DNA of 16,185 nucleotides, taken from NCBI GenBank assembly GCA_022561895.1, contig JADFQH010000028.1, forward strand, positions 1-16,185. Direction: 5' to 3'. Below are positions 1 to 6,802 of this stretch, one piece after another; position 1 is the stretch's first letter; each line of letters begins with the position of its first letter. The notes below the pieces were generated by a model. The model worked only from the letters and a program-made list of their open reading frames with translations. It was not told the origin of the DNA and did not search any database. The position numbers and the translations under genes are program-made. The stretch comes from Methanobacteriota archaeon (GTDB lineage: Archaea > Halobacteriota > Halobacteria > Halobacteriales > Halalkalicoccaceae).

Positions 1-1127
1 CTCTCTTCGGGGGACTTCGGCCGGGCGTCGGTCACCGTTACCGTCGCGCGCCAGCCCGCAGACGCCTCGATATCGTCCTGCCAGCCGTCCTGGATCTCCA
101 CGTCGGCAAACTGGACGGTGTCGCCCGGTCCGAGATCGATATCGGCCTTCTCGCTCCACAGGGCGACCCGGATATCGCCGGTTTCGTCCTGAATCCGAAC
201 GTTTCTCACCTGCCCCTCGGAGCCGTCGTCCCGGTCGAACGTTCGCTTGGGGTCCGCGGAGCGGACCACGCCGCCGATATCCGCGACGTCCTCGATCTCC
301 AACTCTTCTATTGGTGTTGTCTGGGCGACGTACTCGATCTCTTCTTCTATCTCCTCGATCGCGCCCCGATTACCCACATGAAGTTCGAGATCCCCGTTTC
401 GCTCGCGGACGTAGCCGTCGACGATCTCGACGGACTGTCCCGCCGAGAAATTTTCGACTACGTCGGTGCGCTCGTCCCAGAGGGTGATCCTGATTCGCCC
501 CGTTTCATCGCCGAGCGTGAGGTTTGCGACTCTTCCCTCAGAGCCGTCGTCGCGGTCGAACGTCCTGACTGCGTCCGTCGCAAGGACTTTCCCTTGGAGG
601 TTCACATCGGAGAGCCCCATCGAGAGATCCGAAATCCGATAGGCGTCCTGGATCTGTACGTCGACTTCGGCGTCGGGGTCCTCCTCCGCTTGGCTGACGC
701 TGACTTCGAGCCCGTTGTAGCCCTCCTTTGGACGACCCTTTACTCGGAGCACTGTCCCAGGATCCATCCCCTCGTCTTCGATCGCGTTTGCCTGTTCGTC
801 CCAGAAGGCGAGTCGGACGGAGCCGGTCGCGTCGGCGGCCTCGACGTTGATCACCATCCCGTTCTCGTCCTCGTCGTCACGTTCGAAGGTGCGAAGCTCG
901 CCGACGCCGGTAACCTTCGCGAGGAACTTTACCTCGTCCATCCCCGGCTCGATATCCGAGATGCCGGTCACCTCCTCGTCGCGCAGCTCGTGGGCGATCA
1001 GCATCGCCGCGGTCTCCTCGTCCGCGAGCCCGCCCATCTGTTCGACCTTCTCGCTTACTGCTTCCTCGAACTCCTCGAAAGAAACGTCGGTATCGAGGTC
1101 CGCATACACGTCCTCTATCGCGCCCAT
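1..1127 (-). CDS. rpa: Replication protein A (single-stranded DNA-binding protein, multi-OB-fold), 3' end outside window
   Basis: Binds single-stranded DNA during replication, repair and recombination. The 375 visible residues start MGAIEDVYADLD. An acidic N-terminal helical region (about 1-60) is followed by three OB-fold repeats at about 63-145, 172-250 and 280-365. Each repeat carries an R-T-F-[ED]-R-D-D segment (residues 79, 188 and 295), then a D-[AE]-T-G-x-[VI]-R strand and an F/L-W-[DS]-E turn (FWDE, LWDE, LWSE), as in archaeal RPA large subunits. Archaeal homologues often end in a zinc finger; that part would lie beyond the left edge and cannot be seen. The start is the ATG at 1125-1127, and a weak TATA-like element (minus-strand CGCTTATG, 1156-1163) lies about 32 bp upstream, suggesting a nearly leaderless transcript. 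OB2 and OB3 are alike at the DNA level too, so they look like an internal duplication. The family is secure. Which haloarchaeal RPA paralogue it is cannot be settled here; the N-terminus resembles the stand-alone three-OB type (Rpa2 of Haloferax) from memory only. Confidence 0.93.
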   Translation of the reverse strand, partial: MGAIEDVYADLDTDVSFEEFEEAVSEKVEQMGGLADEETAAMLIAHELRDEEVTGISDIEPGMDEVKFLAKVTGVGELRTFERDDEDENGMVINVEAADATGSVRLAFWDEQANAIEDEGMDPGTVLRVKGRPKEGYNGLEVSVSQAEEDPDAEVDVQIQDAYRISDLSMGLSDVNLQGKVLATDAVRTFDRDDGSEGRVANLTLGDETGRIRITLWDERTDVVENFSAGQSVEIVDGYVRERNGDLELHVGNRGAIEEIEEEIEYVAQTTPIEELEIEDVADIGGVVRSADPKRTFDRDDGSEGQVRNVRIQDETGDIRVALWSEKADIDLGPGDTVQFADVEIQDGWQDDIEASAGWRATVTVTDARPKSPEE

Positions 1128-1155
1128 CCTTCTCGAAAGGGTGTCGTGGCGCGCG

Positions 1156-1163
1156 CATAAGCG
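1156..1163 (-). promoter_or_regulatory. Possible TATA box for rpa
   Basis: Minus-strand CGCTTATG is centred about 32 bp before the rpa ATG at 1127. That spacing is slightly long for a leaderless haloarchaeal start. Weak match, position-based call. Confidence 0.3.
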
Positions 1164-1277
1164 TTGTCGTTGCCCACTGATAGCGGCGCAGGCTGGCGAT
1201 TAGTGAATCCAGTCGCGCTAACGCAGCTCTCTGATTCGCTTCACGTTGTCCTCGCGCGGCTTTGCGCTCGCGGATAA

Positions 1278-1383
1278 GTATAGGGATTATCGTCGCCAGC
1301 CGAACAATTTCTCATTTGCAACTGATCCACGTCGCTCGGTTAGCGAACAGGCGATCTATGAGTCTCGACGATAATCCCTATAC
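1278..1383. repeat. 18-bp perfect inverted repeat with about 70-bp spacer in the rpa-usp gap
   Basis: The left arm 1278-1295 (GTATAGGGATTATCGTCG) is the exact reverse complement of the right arm 1366-1383. Near the dyad centre (1330.5) a second, imperfect pair is visible: 1320-1330 against 1331-1341 matches at about 8 of 11 positions. The element lies in the 329-bp gap between rpa and the UspA gene, which holds no convincing gene. A 7-bp CGCTCGC occurs on both sides (1265-1271 and 1384-1390), but it is not placed symmetrically against the arms, so it is a poor target-site duplication. It could be a regulator-binding dyad, a cruciform or ncRNA element, or a small non-autonomous insertion. The outer ends of both arms contain CCCTATA read outward, like the palindrome at 6798-6879. 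Confidence 0.75.
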
Positions 1384-1434
1384 CGCTCGCTATTCCGAGG
1401 CGCGCGTTAGCGCATCACCACGCGCGAACGGCTC

Positions 1435-1451
1435 GCGGGACTACGTCCCGC
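1435..1451 (-). terminator. Hairpin immediately after the UspA gene
   Basis: GCGGGAC-TAC-GTCCCGC is a perfect 7-bp stem with a 3-nt loop starting 6 bp past the usp stop codon (1457-1459, minus strand). The place fits a transcript end or 3' processing signal. There is no T-run after it in the direction of transcription, so it is not a classical terminator. Confidence 0.35.
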
Positions 1452-1456
1452 ACTGC

Positions 1457-1870
1457 TCAGCGAACCACGGTCACGGGAACGGGCGACCGGCGGGTGACCG
1501 TTTCGGCGACGCTGCCCAGTAGGACGCGCGAGGCCCCCTTTCGGCCGTGGCTCCCCATGACGATCGCGTCGATTGGGTTCTGTTCTGCGTACTCGATTAT
1601 CTCGTCGGAGGGCTTGCCGTTGCTCGTCGTGGTTTCTATACTGACGCCGTGTTCGTCGGCGATCTCTTTTGCGTGGGCGAACAGCGCTTCGACCTCGTCT
1701 TCGTCCTCCCTGTCTTCTTCCCGTTCGCGCCACGCAAACCCCTCGCCGTAGGTTGGTTCGTAGATGTGCAGCGCGATGAAGGTGGCGTTTGGCCGGGAGT
1801 CAAAGGCGAACTCCAGTGCCTCGGTTGATCGATCCGAGTCGTCGATCGGAACGAGGATCGTTTCGGTCAT
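1457..1870 (-). CDS. UspA-family universal stress protein
   Basis: A 137-residue single-domain universal stress protein, of normal length for the family. The N-terminal strand TILVPIDDSD carries the conserved Asp pair. The C-terminal nucleotide-binding loop is complete: G106-S-H-G, nine residues, then G-S, followed by VAETVTRRSPVPV. This matches the ATP-binding G-x2-G-x9-G-[ST] pattern. The middle (about residues 50-65) is unusually acidic, as in halophilic proteins. The start chosen is the ATG at 1868-1870 giving MTETILV; an upstream ATG in the same frame would add eleven residues that are not family-like. The gene appears monocistronic, with a structured region (1952-2051) upstream and a hairpin (1435-1451) directly after the stop. 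The specific stress or partner is unknown. Confidence 0.92.
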   Translation of the reverse strand: MTETILVPIDDSDRSTEALEFAFDSRPNATFIALHIYEPTYGEGFAWREREEDREDEDEVEALFAHAKEIADEHGVSIETTTSNGKPSDEIIEYAEQNPIDAIVMGSHGRKGASRVLLGSVAETVTRRSPVPVTVVR

Positions 1871-1951
1871 AGCTGTCGGTAGGACGGCCCGCGGCAAAAA
1901 CACGGGGGCTGTCTGTGCTGTGTTTCTGTAGAATGCGGCGCGATGGTCGGT

Positions 1952-2051
1952 GCGAACGCGGTTGCCACGTCAGACGACCGCGTTCGCGGGGCAGGGAACG
2001 GTTGGTTCACTTGAGAGCAGCCGTCCAGCCGGATGGCTGCGCCAACTGGCG
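1952..2051. other. Structured intergenic region with two strong hairpins and a weak third
   Basis: Three inverted repeats follow one another. (1) 1952-1962 and 1977-1987 form a perfect 11-bp stem (GCGAACGCGGT with ACCGCGTTCGC) and a 14-nt loop. (2) 2017-2026 and 2031-2040 form a 10-bp stem with one G-T wobble and a 4-nt AGCC loop. (3) GCCA/TGGC at 2042-2051 is short and weak. The block lies in the 282-bp gap between the divergent UspA and zincin-like genes. An A/T-rich patch (CATAAAAAAT, about 2064-2073) follows it; on the minus strand that patch would sit upstream of the block. The block could be the 5' leader of usp, an independent small RNA, or a regulator-binding region. No known RNA family was recognised. 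Confidence 0.5.
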
Positions 2052-2118
2052 ATACCTGGTGGTCATAAAAAATCGCGAAGCACACACGCCAGTGTATGCT
2101 GAGGGCTTTCGGCGGGGG

Positions 2119-2126
2119 ATTCATAC
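2119..2126 (+). promoter_or_regulatory. Possible TATA box for the HEFAH protein gene
   Basis: ATTCATAC is centred about 30 bp before the ATG at 2153, where a leaderless haloarchaeal TATA box is expected. Weak sequence match. Confidence 0.3.
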
Positions 2127-2152
2127 CCCTCGGACCCGTGGCATGAACAGAT

Positions 2153-2908
2153 ATGGATCTCCGCGTTAGGGGTTCAGCCCCGCCCTCCCCGTTTCTCAGT
2201 GCCCGCGACCTCTTCGAGACCGAGTACGACCTTTCGCTCCCCGTCCGCGTGCAGATCCGCGAGGACCCCGACGAGCGCACGTGGACCGCCCACCCCGGCG
2301 AGTACCACGTGCTGAACGTCTCGAAACAGGCCGCCACGAGCGCGATGGCCCGCGAACTCGCCGTACACGAGTTCGCCCATATGCACAGAAACGAGGCCGA
2401 ACACCCCTCGCACACCCAGTCGACCGAGGAGGCGCTGTTTCTCGGGCTGGCCGGAAAAACGATCGAGCGCCGCAAACTCGCCCACTGCTATCAGATCGCG
2501 AACCACATGAAGGACATCTACGCGGACGACATCACCCTCTCGCTCGGCCCTACCGACAAACTGGTTGCGTTTCTCGAATCGGGGCTAGCGGCCGCACTCG
2601 CCGACCGGCCCGCTCCACCCCAACCGGGTTTCGAGCGGATCTCTCCGGGTGCGGACCCCGAGATCACCGCCGTCAATGCCGCGTTCGCGCTCGCGCTGGT
2701 CGAACGCCACGCGCTCGTTTCCACGGAGCATCGCCTGTATGACCTCGCGTATGCGGCCGCCCGCGACGCCCCCGGAATCGAGTTCGAATCGTTCAAACGC
2801 CGGTTTCGTGATCTCGCAAGCGATCCCGACGAAAGCGAGTATCGCCAGGCGCTCGTTTCGGTGACCCGCAGCTACGCGACCGGCCATACCGGAGCGCCGA
2901 CGGACTGA
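2153..2908 (+). CDS. HExxH zincin-like protein (haloarchaeal family, probably DUF5781)
   Basis: A 251-residue protein with no signal peptide or membrane segment, so cytoplasmic. Residues around 85-90 read ELAVHEFAHMHRNEAEHPSH, a zincin-type H-E-F-A-H helix with further His and Glu residues just after it (HRNEAEH, then STEEA). This suggests a metal site, and a metallopeptidase-like activity is inferred rather than shown. The rest is helical, with A/L-rich segments and a conserved-looking MKDIYADDI stretch about 40 residues after the motif. From memory it fits a haloarchaeal conserved hypothetical family (DUF5781), which I could not confirm. The start at 2153 is followed directly by halophile-type coding sequence; the ATG at 2143 is in another frame. 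It is divergent from usp and followed by a long gap, so it is probably transcribed alone. Confidence 0.8.
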   Translation: MDLRVRGSAPPSPFLSARDLFETEYDLSLPVRVQIREDPDERTWTAHPGEYHVLNVSKQAATSAMARELAVHEFAHMHRNEAEHPSHTQSTEEALFLGLAGKTIERRKLAHCYQIANHMKDIYADDITLSLGPTDKLVAFLESGLAAALADRPAPPQPGFERISPGADPEITAVNAAFALALVERHALVSTEHRLYDLAYAAARDAPGIEFESFKRRFRDLASDPDESEYRQALVSVTRSYATGHTGAPTD

Positions 2909-3138
2909 TCGGGTGCGCCGTAGGTACTCGACTTTCGGCTCGCCGAACGACCAAGTAGATCGTACTACTGACAGTACGTGGTGGAAGGAAGCCATCCGGC
3001 TACGATGACATCCTCCGAACGTCCGGCAGTCGAGAGGAACTATATACTTCTTTACGATCTGCATAGTGCTTGAACAGGCCAGCGAGTAGTTTATAGACGA
3101 GCGCGTTCGACATGTCTTAGTAAGGTGGGTAGGGATCG
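2909..3138. other. Gap with candidate promoters for the glycosyltransferase operon
   Basis: No convincing gene was found here. Two TATA-like boxes are visible: CTATATAC at about 3041-3048 and TTTATAGA at about 3090-3097. Either could start a leadered transcript for the operon beginning at 3139 or 3267. A short dyad CGTAC-(8 nt)-GTACG lies near 2958-2975. Confidence 0.35.
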
Positions 3139-3270
3139 ATGATACATACAGCAGTATCGTCAGCGCGTCGTCGCTCGATGGCGGGGGTCGCTGACGAAGC
3201 AGTGGTTCGATTCGCGCGGGATTCGCCGGTCCTGATACGAGGCGTTTCCGTCAGGCGGATCGGCGCATGA
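3139..3270 (+). CDS. Possible 43-residue leader ORF overlapping the glycosyltransferase start
   Basis: An ATG at 3139 opens 43 codons (MIHTAVSSARRRSMAGVADE at the start, ending VRRIGA) and stops at TGA 3268-3270. That stop overlaps the ATG of the glycosyltransferase at 3267 in an ATGA stop-start arrangement typical of translational coupling. A TATA-like TTTATAGA lies about 45 bp upstream. The peptide is basic (several Arg), unlike neighbouring acidic proteins, and I recognise no domain. It could be a chance open frame. The exact ATGA overlap and the lack of any other leader explanation are the only support. Confidence 0.35.
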   Translation: MIHTAVSSARRRSMAGVADEAVVRFARDSPVLIRGVSVRRIGA

Positions 3271-5075
3271 GTCGTGTTGTGAGCGTCGTGCTTCCGGCGT
3301 ACAACGAGGAGGCGACGATCGAGGAAACCGTCGAAACGACGATCCGCACGTTAGAGGGATTTCTCCCGAACGACGGGTTCGAGATCATCGTCGCCGAGGA
3401 CGGCTGTGACGATCGAACCCCCGAGATCGCGAGCCGTCTCGCCGAGGAGGACCCGCGGGTTCGGCATTTCCACGGCGAGGAGCGCCTTGGACGCGGCGGC
3501 GCGGTCGAAGCCGCCTTCCGTGTCGCCGAGGGAGAGGTACTGGTCTTTTTCGATACCGATCTCGCGACCGATATGCGCCATCTCGAAGAGTTGGTCGAGA
3601 GCATTCGTACGGATGGGTACGACGTAGCGACCGGCTCACGGTGGATGCAGGGCAACGAGGCGGATCGCTCGCTGAAGCGTGGCGGGGCGAGTCGCGTGTT
3701 CAACGGGCTGGTCCGAACCGCGCTCCCCTCCGATCTCAAGGACCACCAGTGTGGATTCAAGGCGTTCGACCGCGAGACGGCCTTTGCGCTCTTCGATGCG
3801 ACTGAGGATTCTCACTGGTACTGGGATACGGAAGTGCTCGTTCGTGCCCAGCGGATGGGGTATCGAGTCAAGGAGTTCCCCGTCGAGTGGACCGAAGAGG
3901 GCGACACGAAAGTCGATTTTTCGAGAGATGTCCTCGATATGGGCGGTGGGGTCGGGCGGATGTGGTGGGAGTACTCGGTCGACCCGCGTATCACTCAGCG
4001 GACGACGATCGCCGGCGGCGTGCTCTTTACCCTCCTGCTCATTGTTTTCGGCGCGCAGTTTTTCGATCCCTACGAAGTGCTCGCGCGGATGGCAGAAGCC
4101 GATCCTCTGTTGATCGCGTTTTCGGCGCTCGTCTACGTGGTCTCACTGCCGCTCATGGGGGTTCGCTACCGGGACATTCTTGCAGAGCTTGGTTTCTACG
4201 AGCGGGTCGACTTTCTGACCGGTGCGGTGTTCATCAGTCAGACCGGAAACGTCGTGTTCCCGGCGCGGGCGGGCGATCCCATCCGGGCATATATCGTCAA
4301 AGCGCGGCGCAACGTCCCCTATCCCTCGGGCTTTGCCTCGCTCGCCATCGAGCGGGTGTTCGATCTGTTGATGGTCACAGCGCTCGCAGGAGCAGTCCTC
4401 TTGGGATTCGCCGCGACCGGCGTCACGAGCGTCGGCGGGCTGTACGCCGATATCGTCGGCTCCGGCATGGAAGGAAGCGGCGGAGCCGCCCTCGTCGCCG
4501 CCCTGACTGTTGGACTGGCCGCGTTCGTGGCGGTCGCGCTGATCGTCGTGAGCGTTCGAACCGACCGCAACTACGTGCGCGCGTTCGGTGACCGACTCGG
4601 AACGGGGGCATCCGCAGAATTCCTCATCGAGATTTCAGAACGGTTCGTTTCGGACATTCAACTGGTGGCGGGCAATCGACGGGCCTCCCTTCGAATCGCC
4701 GCGAGCAGCTTCGCCATCTGGACCATCGATGTGCTTGCCGCGATCATCGTCCTGCTGGCCTTCGGTGTCGAGATCGCACCGCTGACGCTGCTCGCGGTCG
4801 GCTTTTTCGCCGTGAGCGTCGGTAACTTGGCGAAAGTCCTTCCGCTCTCGCCCGGTGGAATCGGCATGTACGAAGGAGCCTTTACCGTTCTCGTCGTCGC
4901 GCTGACGCCGATCAATGCGACCGTTGCGCTGGGCGCGGCGATCGTCGATCACGCGATCAAAAACGGCGTCACCGTCGGTGGAGGAGTCGTCTCGATGCTC
5001 GCACTCAACGTCTCCCTTACGACCGCGGTCGAAGAGAGCAAGGAAGCACGCGACGTTGCGACCGATTCGGATTAA
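3267..5075 (+). CDS. GT2 glycosyltransferase fused to a flippase-like (LPG-synthase-type) membrane domain
   Basis: A 602-residue fusion. Residues 1-240 are a GT-A family 2 domain of the dolichyl-phosphate-sugar synthase type: VVLPAYNEE near the N-terminus, the nucleotide-binding EDGCDDRT (44-51), the metal-binding D96-T-D98 in FFDTDLAT, DHQCGFKAFDR (159-169) and SHWYWDTEVL (182-191). Residues about 247-585 form a polytopic membrane domain with roughly seven or eight helices. It carries the FPARAGDPIR and PLSPGGIGMYEG motifs of the lysylphosphatidylglycerol-synthase transmembrane/flippase-like family (UPF0104). Known family roles suggest transfer of a nucleotide sugar to a membrane isoprenoid phosphate; involvement of the second domain in moving or modifying that lipid is inference. 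The FAD oxidoreductase gene follows after 12 bp, so they form an operon. The start overlaps the stop of a possible small leader ORF. Substrate and product are unknown. Confidence 0.9.
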   Translation: MSRVVSVVLPAYNEEATIEETVETTIRTLEGFLPNDGFEIIVAEDGCDDRTPEIASRLAEEDPRVRHFHGEERLGRGGAVEAAFRVAEGEVLVFFDTDLATDMRHLEELVESIRTDGYDVATGSRWMQGNEADRSLKRGGASRVFNGLVRTALPSDLKDHQCGFKAFDRETAFALFDATEDSHWYWDTEVLVRAQRMGYRVKEFPVEWTEEGDTKVDFSRDVLDMGGGVGRMWWEYSVDPRITQRTTIAGGVLFTLLLIVFGAQFFDPYEVLARMAEADPLLIAFSALVYVVSLPLMGVRYRDILAELGFYERVDFLTGAVFISQTGNVVFPARAGDPIRAYIVKARRNVPYPSGFASLAIERVFDLLMVTALAGAVLLGFAATGVTSVGGLYADIVGSGMEGSGGAALVAALTVGLAAFVAVALIVVSVRTDRNYVRAFGDRLGTGASAEFLIEISERFVSDIQLVAGNRRASLRIAASSFAIWTIDVLAAIIVLLAFGVEIAPLTLLAVGFFAVSVGNLAKVLPLSPGGIGMYEGAFTVLVVALTPINATVALGAAIVDHAIKNGVTVGGGVVSMLALNVSLTTAVEESKEARDVATDSD

Positions 5076-5087
5076 CGTAACCACCCC

Positions 5088-6143
5088 ATGACACGAACTA
5101 CGACGGATACTGTTGGAATCGTCGGCGGCGGAATCGCCGGACTGGCCGCGGCCCACCGACTCCAGCGCGCCGGCCACGATGTACGGATCTTCGAAGCGAG
5201 CAGTAGTATCGGAGGGTTGGCTGCGACCTACGAGACCGCGGGCAACCCCATCGAGAAGTTCTATCATCACCTCTCGAAATCCGAACACACCATCGTCGAA
5301 CTCGCTTCTCAACTGGGTCTCGGGACGGCCGTCGAGTGGCGCGTCGGCAAGAACGCCTACTACGTCGACGGCGAGGTCCACCCGCTCGATAAACCGTGGG
5401 AGATCCTCGCGTACCCCCACATGAGCCTCTATGACAAGGTTCGCCTCGCCCTTCTCACCAAGGAGATCGACCTCCGGAGAGGAGTTCCGAAGTTCGACAC
5501 CTACGACGATATCGAGGCGTTCGAGGAGATGCCAGTAAAGGAGTTCATCGTCGAACACACGACGCGAGGAATCTACGAGAACTTCTTCGAACCCCTGTTG
5601 GACGCGAAGTTCGGCGACCGAAAGGACGAGGTGAGCGCGGCGTGGCTGCTCGGAAGGGTGAAGTTCCGCGGCGAGCGCGACCTCCTGCGCGGGGAGATCC
5701 TCGGCTACTTCGACGGCGGGTTCGCCCGGCTGATCGACGCGCTGATCGAGGCCGTTGGAAGAGAAAACATCACGACCGGCGCGCGCGCGACGGATATCGA
5801 GCTCTCGGGTGGACAAGCGAGGCGGCTTGTCACGGAGCGCAACGGCGAAAAAGAGCGCCACGACGTCGATCACGTGATCGTCGCCGCGATGCCAAACGTT
5901 CTGGAGGAACTCACGGGCTACTCCTGCGACATCGAGTTTCAGGGCACGGTCTGTTCGGTGTTGAGTCTCGAAGAATCGCTCATGGACACCTACTGGCTCA
6001 ACATCGCCGACGAGGCTCCCTTCGGCGTGCTCATCGAGTACGAACGCCTTCGATGGCTGCCGTCCGGTCCTCGAAGTTCTCGACGAGGGCGACGCCGCCG
6101 AGAACCGGCAGCTCTTCGTGAATCGTTTCGAGCGCGTCGGTGA
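5088..6143 (+). CDS. NAD(P)/FAD-dependent oxidoreductase (amine oxidase / protoporphyrinogen-oxidase-like), C-terminally truncated
   Basis: A flavoprotein of the protoporphyrinogen oxidase / UDP-galactopyranose mutase-like superfamily. The N-terminal Rossmann dinucleotide motif is intact (GIVGGGIAGLAAAHRL, residues 10-25, then FEAS at about 35-38). It continues GGLAATYE and an IEKFYHHLSKSE segment that resembles archaeal relatives in isoprenoid or sugar-lipid clusters. Residues 1-317 look native, up to WLNIADEAPFGVLIE. The next 34 codons to the stop at 6141-6143 are Arg-rich and unrelated; they are the opposite strand of the neighbouring LarA-like gene. Relatives are usually 420-440 residues, so about 100 C-terminal residues, including part of the FAD-binding fold, are missing. 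Its place 12 bp after the glycosyltransferase fusion suggests both act on one lipid-linked substrate. It is probably non-functional as it stands, or the contig is misjoined near 6036-6050. Confidence 0.85.
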   Translation: MTRTTTDTVGIVGGGIAGLAAAHRLQRAGHDVRIFEASSSIGGLAATYETAGNPIEKFYHHLSKSEHTIVELASQLGLGTAVEWRVGKNAYYVDGEVHPLDKPWEILAYPHMSLYDKVRLALLTKEIDLRRGVPKFDTYDDIEAFEEMPVKEFIVEHTTRGIYENFFEPLLDAKFGDRKDEVSAAWLLGRVKFRGERDLLRGEILGYFDGGFARLIDALIEAVGRENITTGARATDIELSGGQARRLVTERNGEKERHDVDHVIVAAMPNVLEELTGYSCDIEFQGTVCSVLSLEESLMDTYWLNIADEAPFGVLIEYERLRWLPSGPRSSRRGRRRREPAALRESFRARR

Positions 6144-6747
6144 TCGCGGGCACGTAGCCTCGAGAGAGCGCGTCGCGGTGGACGGCCTGCGCCCCGCGGT
6201 GTTTGCCGAGGCCGATCGCCAGCATCTTACAGAGCCCGCTTTCGATCTCGCCAGTGAAGTTCGTGTGTGGCTTTATGCGGTTGATAACGAGGACTGCATC
6301 GGCCTCCGAGGCGACTTGCGAGAAGTAGATCGGCTCGCCCGCGCTCGTTTCGCCGAGTTCGATCACCGCCATTCGCGCGTCGATCCGACAGCCGACCGCC
6401 TCTTCGGTGATCCCCAATGCCGCGAGGGTTTCACGTTGGCCCTCGGGGGTCGCCCCGCCATGCGAACCCATCGCCGGGACGATCACGGGATCGAACGTCC
6501 CTTCGAGCGCCTCGACGACCGCTTTCGTGACCGGCACGAGGTCGTGAATGCCGCGGCTGCCGACGCCGACCGCGATCGTCGCGCCTTCGGGAACGTTATC
6601 GAGCGGAAGGTCGGAAAGTGCCTCGCGCGCCGCTCGTTCGGGATCATCGACCTCGGGCGTCGGCGGGTCGTACTCGACGGTCGCAAACCGGGGGAACTCG
6701 ACGGGTTCGAGCATGGTCTCGACTGTTTTCGCCTCTGGAAACTCCAT
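6031..6747 (-). CDS. LarA-like nickel-pincer isomerase family protein (DUF2088), C-terminally truncated
   Basis: The N-terminal half of a lactate-racemase-family protein. Visible family motifs are GVGSRGIHD (about 61-69), PAMGSHGGATPEGQ (91-104, with His97) and a run NRIKPHTNFTGEIESG followed by CKMLAIGLGKHRGA (156-186, with K159, H161, K174 and H183). LarA uses a Lys-tethered nickel-pincer cofactor to racemise or epimerise hydroxyacids; the substrate here is unknown. The start is the ATG at 6745-6747 (MEFPEAKT); an upstream extension in frame would cross the promoter palindrome. Only 238 residues remain against about 420 for relatives. The sequence is native through AIEGV (residue 235), then stops three codons later exactly where the convergent FAD oxidoreductase also breaks. 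Transcription probably starts from the left-facing TATA box in the palindrome at 6798-6879, giving a leader of roughly 25 nt. Confidence 0.85.
   Translation of the reverse strand: MEFPEAKTVETMLEPVEFPRFATVEYDPPTPEVDDPERAAREALSDLPLDNVPEGATIAVGVGSRGIHDLVPVTKAVVEALEGTFDPVIVPAMGSHGGATPEGQRETLAALGITEEAVGCRIDARMAVIELGETSAGEPIYFSQVASEADAVLVINRIKPHTNFTGEIESGLCKMLAIGLGKHRGAQAVHRDALSRGYVPAITDALETIHEELPVLGGVALVENFEDRTAAIEGVRTR
6036..6050. other. Junction joining two truncated convergent genes
   Basis: To the left, the plus-strand FAD oxidoreductase is native up to about 6038. To the right, the minus-strand LarA-like gene is native from about 6043 onward. Each lacks its C-terminal region of roughly 100 or 180 residues. 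The simplest readings are a deletion of about 0.8 kb or more between two formerly convergent genes, or an assembly or amplification chimera. No insertion-sequence end is visible at the join. Confidence 0.7.
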
Positions 6748-6794
6748 ACTCCTCGATCTGTCCGGGAAAACAAAAATCGGCGTGGTGAGGGTGT

Positions 6795-6802
6795 GTTTAT
6801 AG
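6795..6802 (-). promoter_or_regulatory. TATA box for the LarA-like gene
   Basis: Minus-strand CTATAAAC is centred about 52 bp before the ATG at 6747, which would leave a leader of about 25 nt. It overlaps the outer end of the left arm of the palindrome at 6798-6879. Confidence 0.5.

Noticed and set aside
378..1160. A 260-codon plus-strand open frame
   Set aside because: It is antisense to RPA, where three OB-fold repeats are clear on the minus strand.
1128..1456. A tRNA or other classical RNA gene in the gap
   Set aside because: No T-loop GTTCGANNC-type sequence or cloverleaf was found. The structure seen is a simple inverted repeat.
4635..5873. A 412-codon minus-strand open frame
   Set aside because: It lies opposite the GT2/flippase and FAD oxidoreductase genes, both of which show clear family motifs. 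Long antisense frames are common in GC-rich haloarchaeal DNA.
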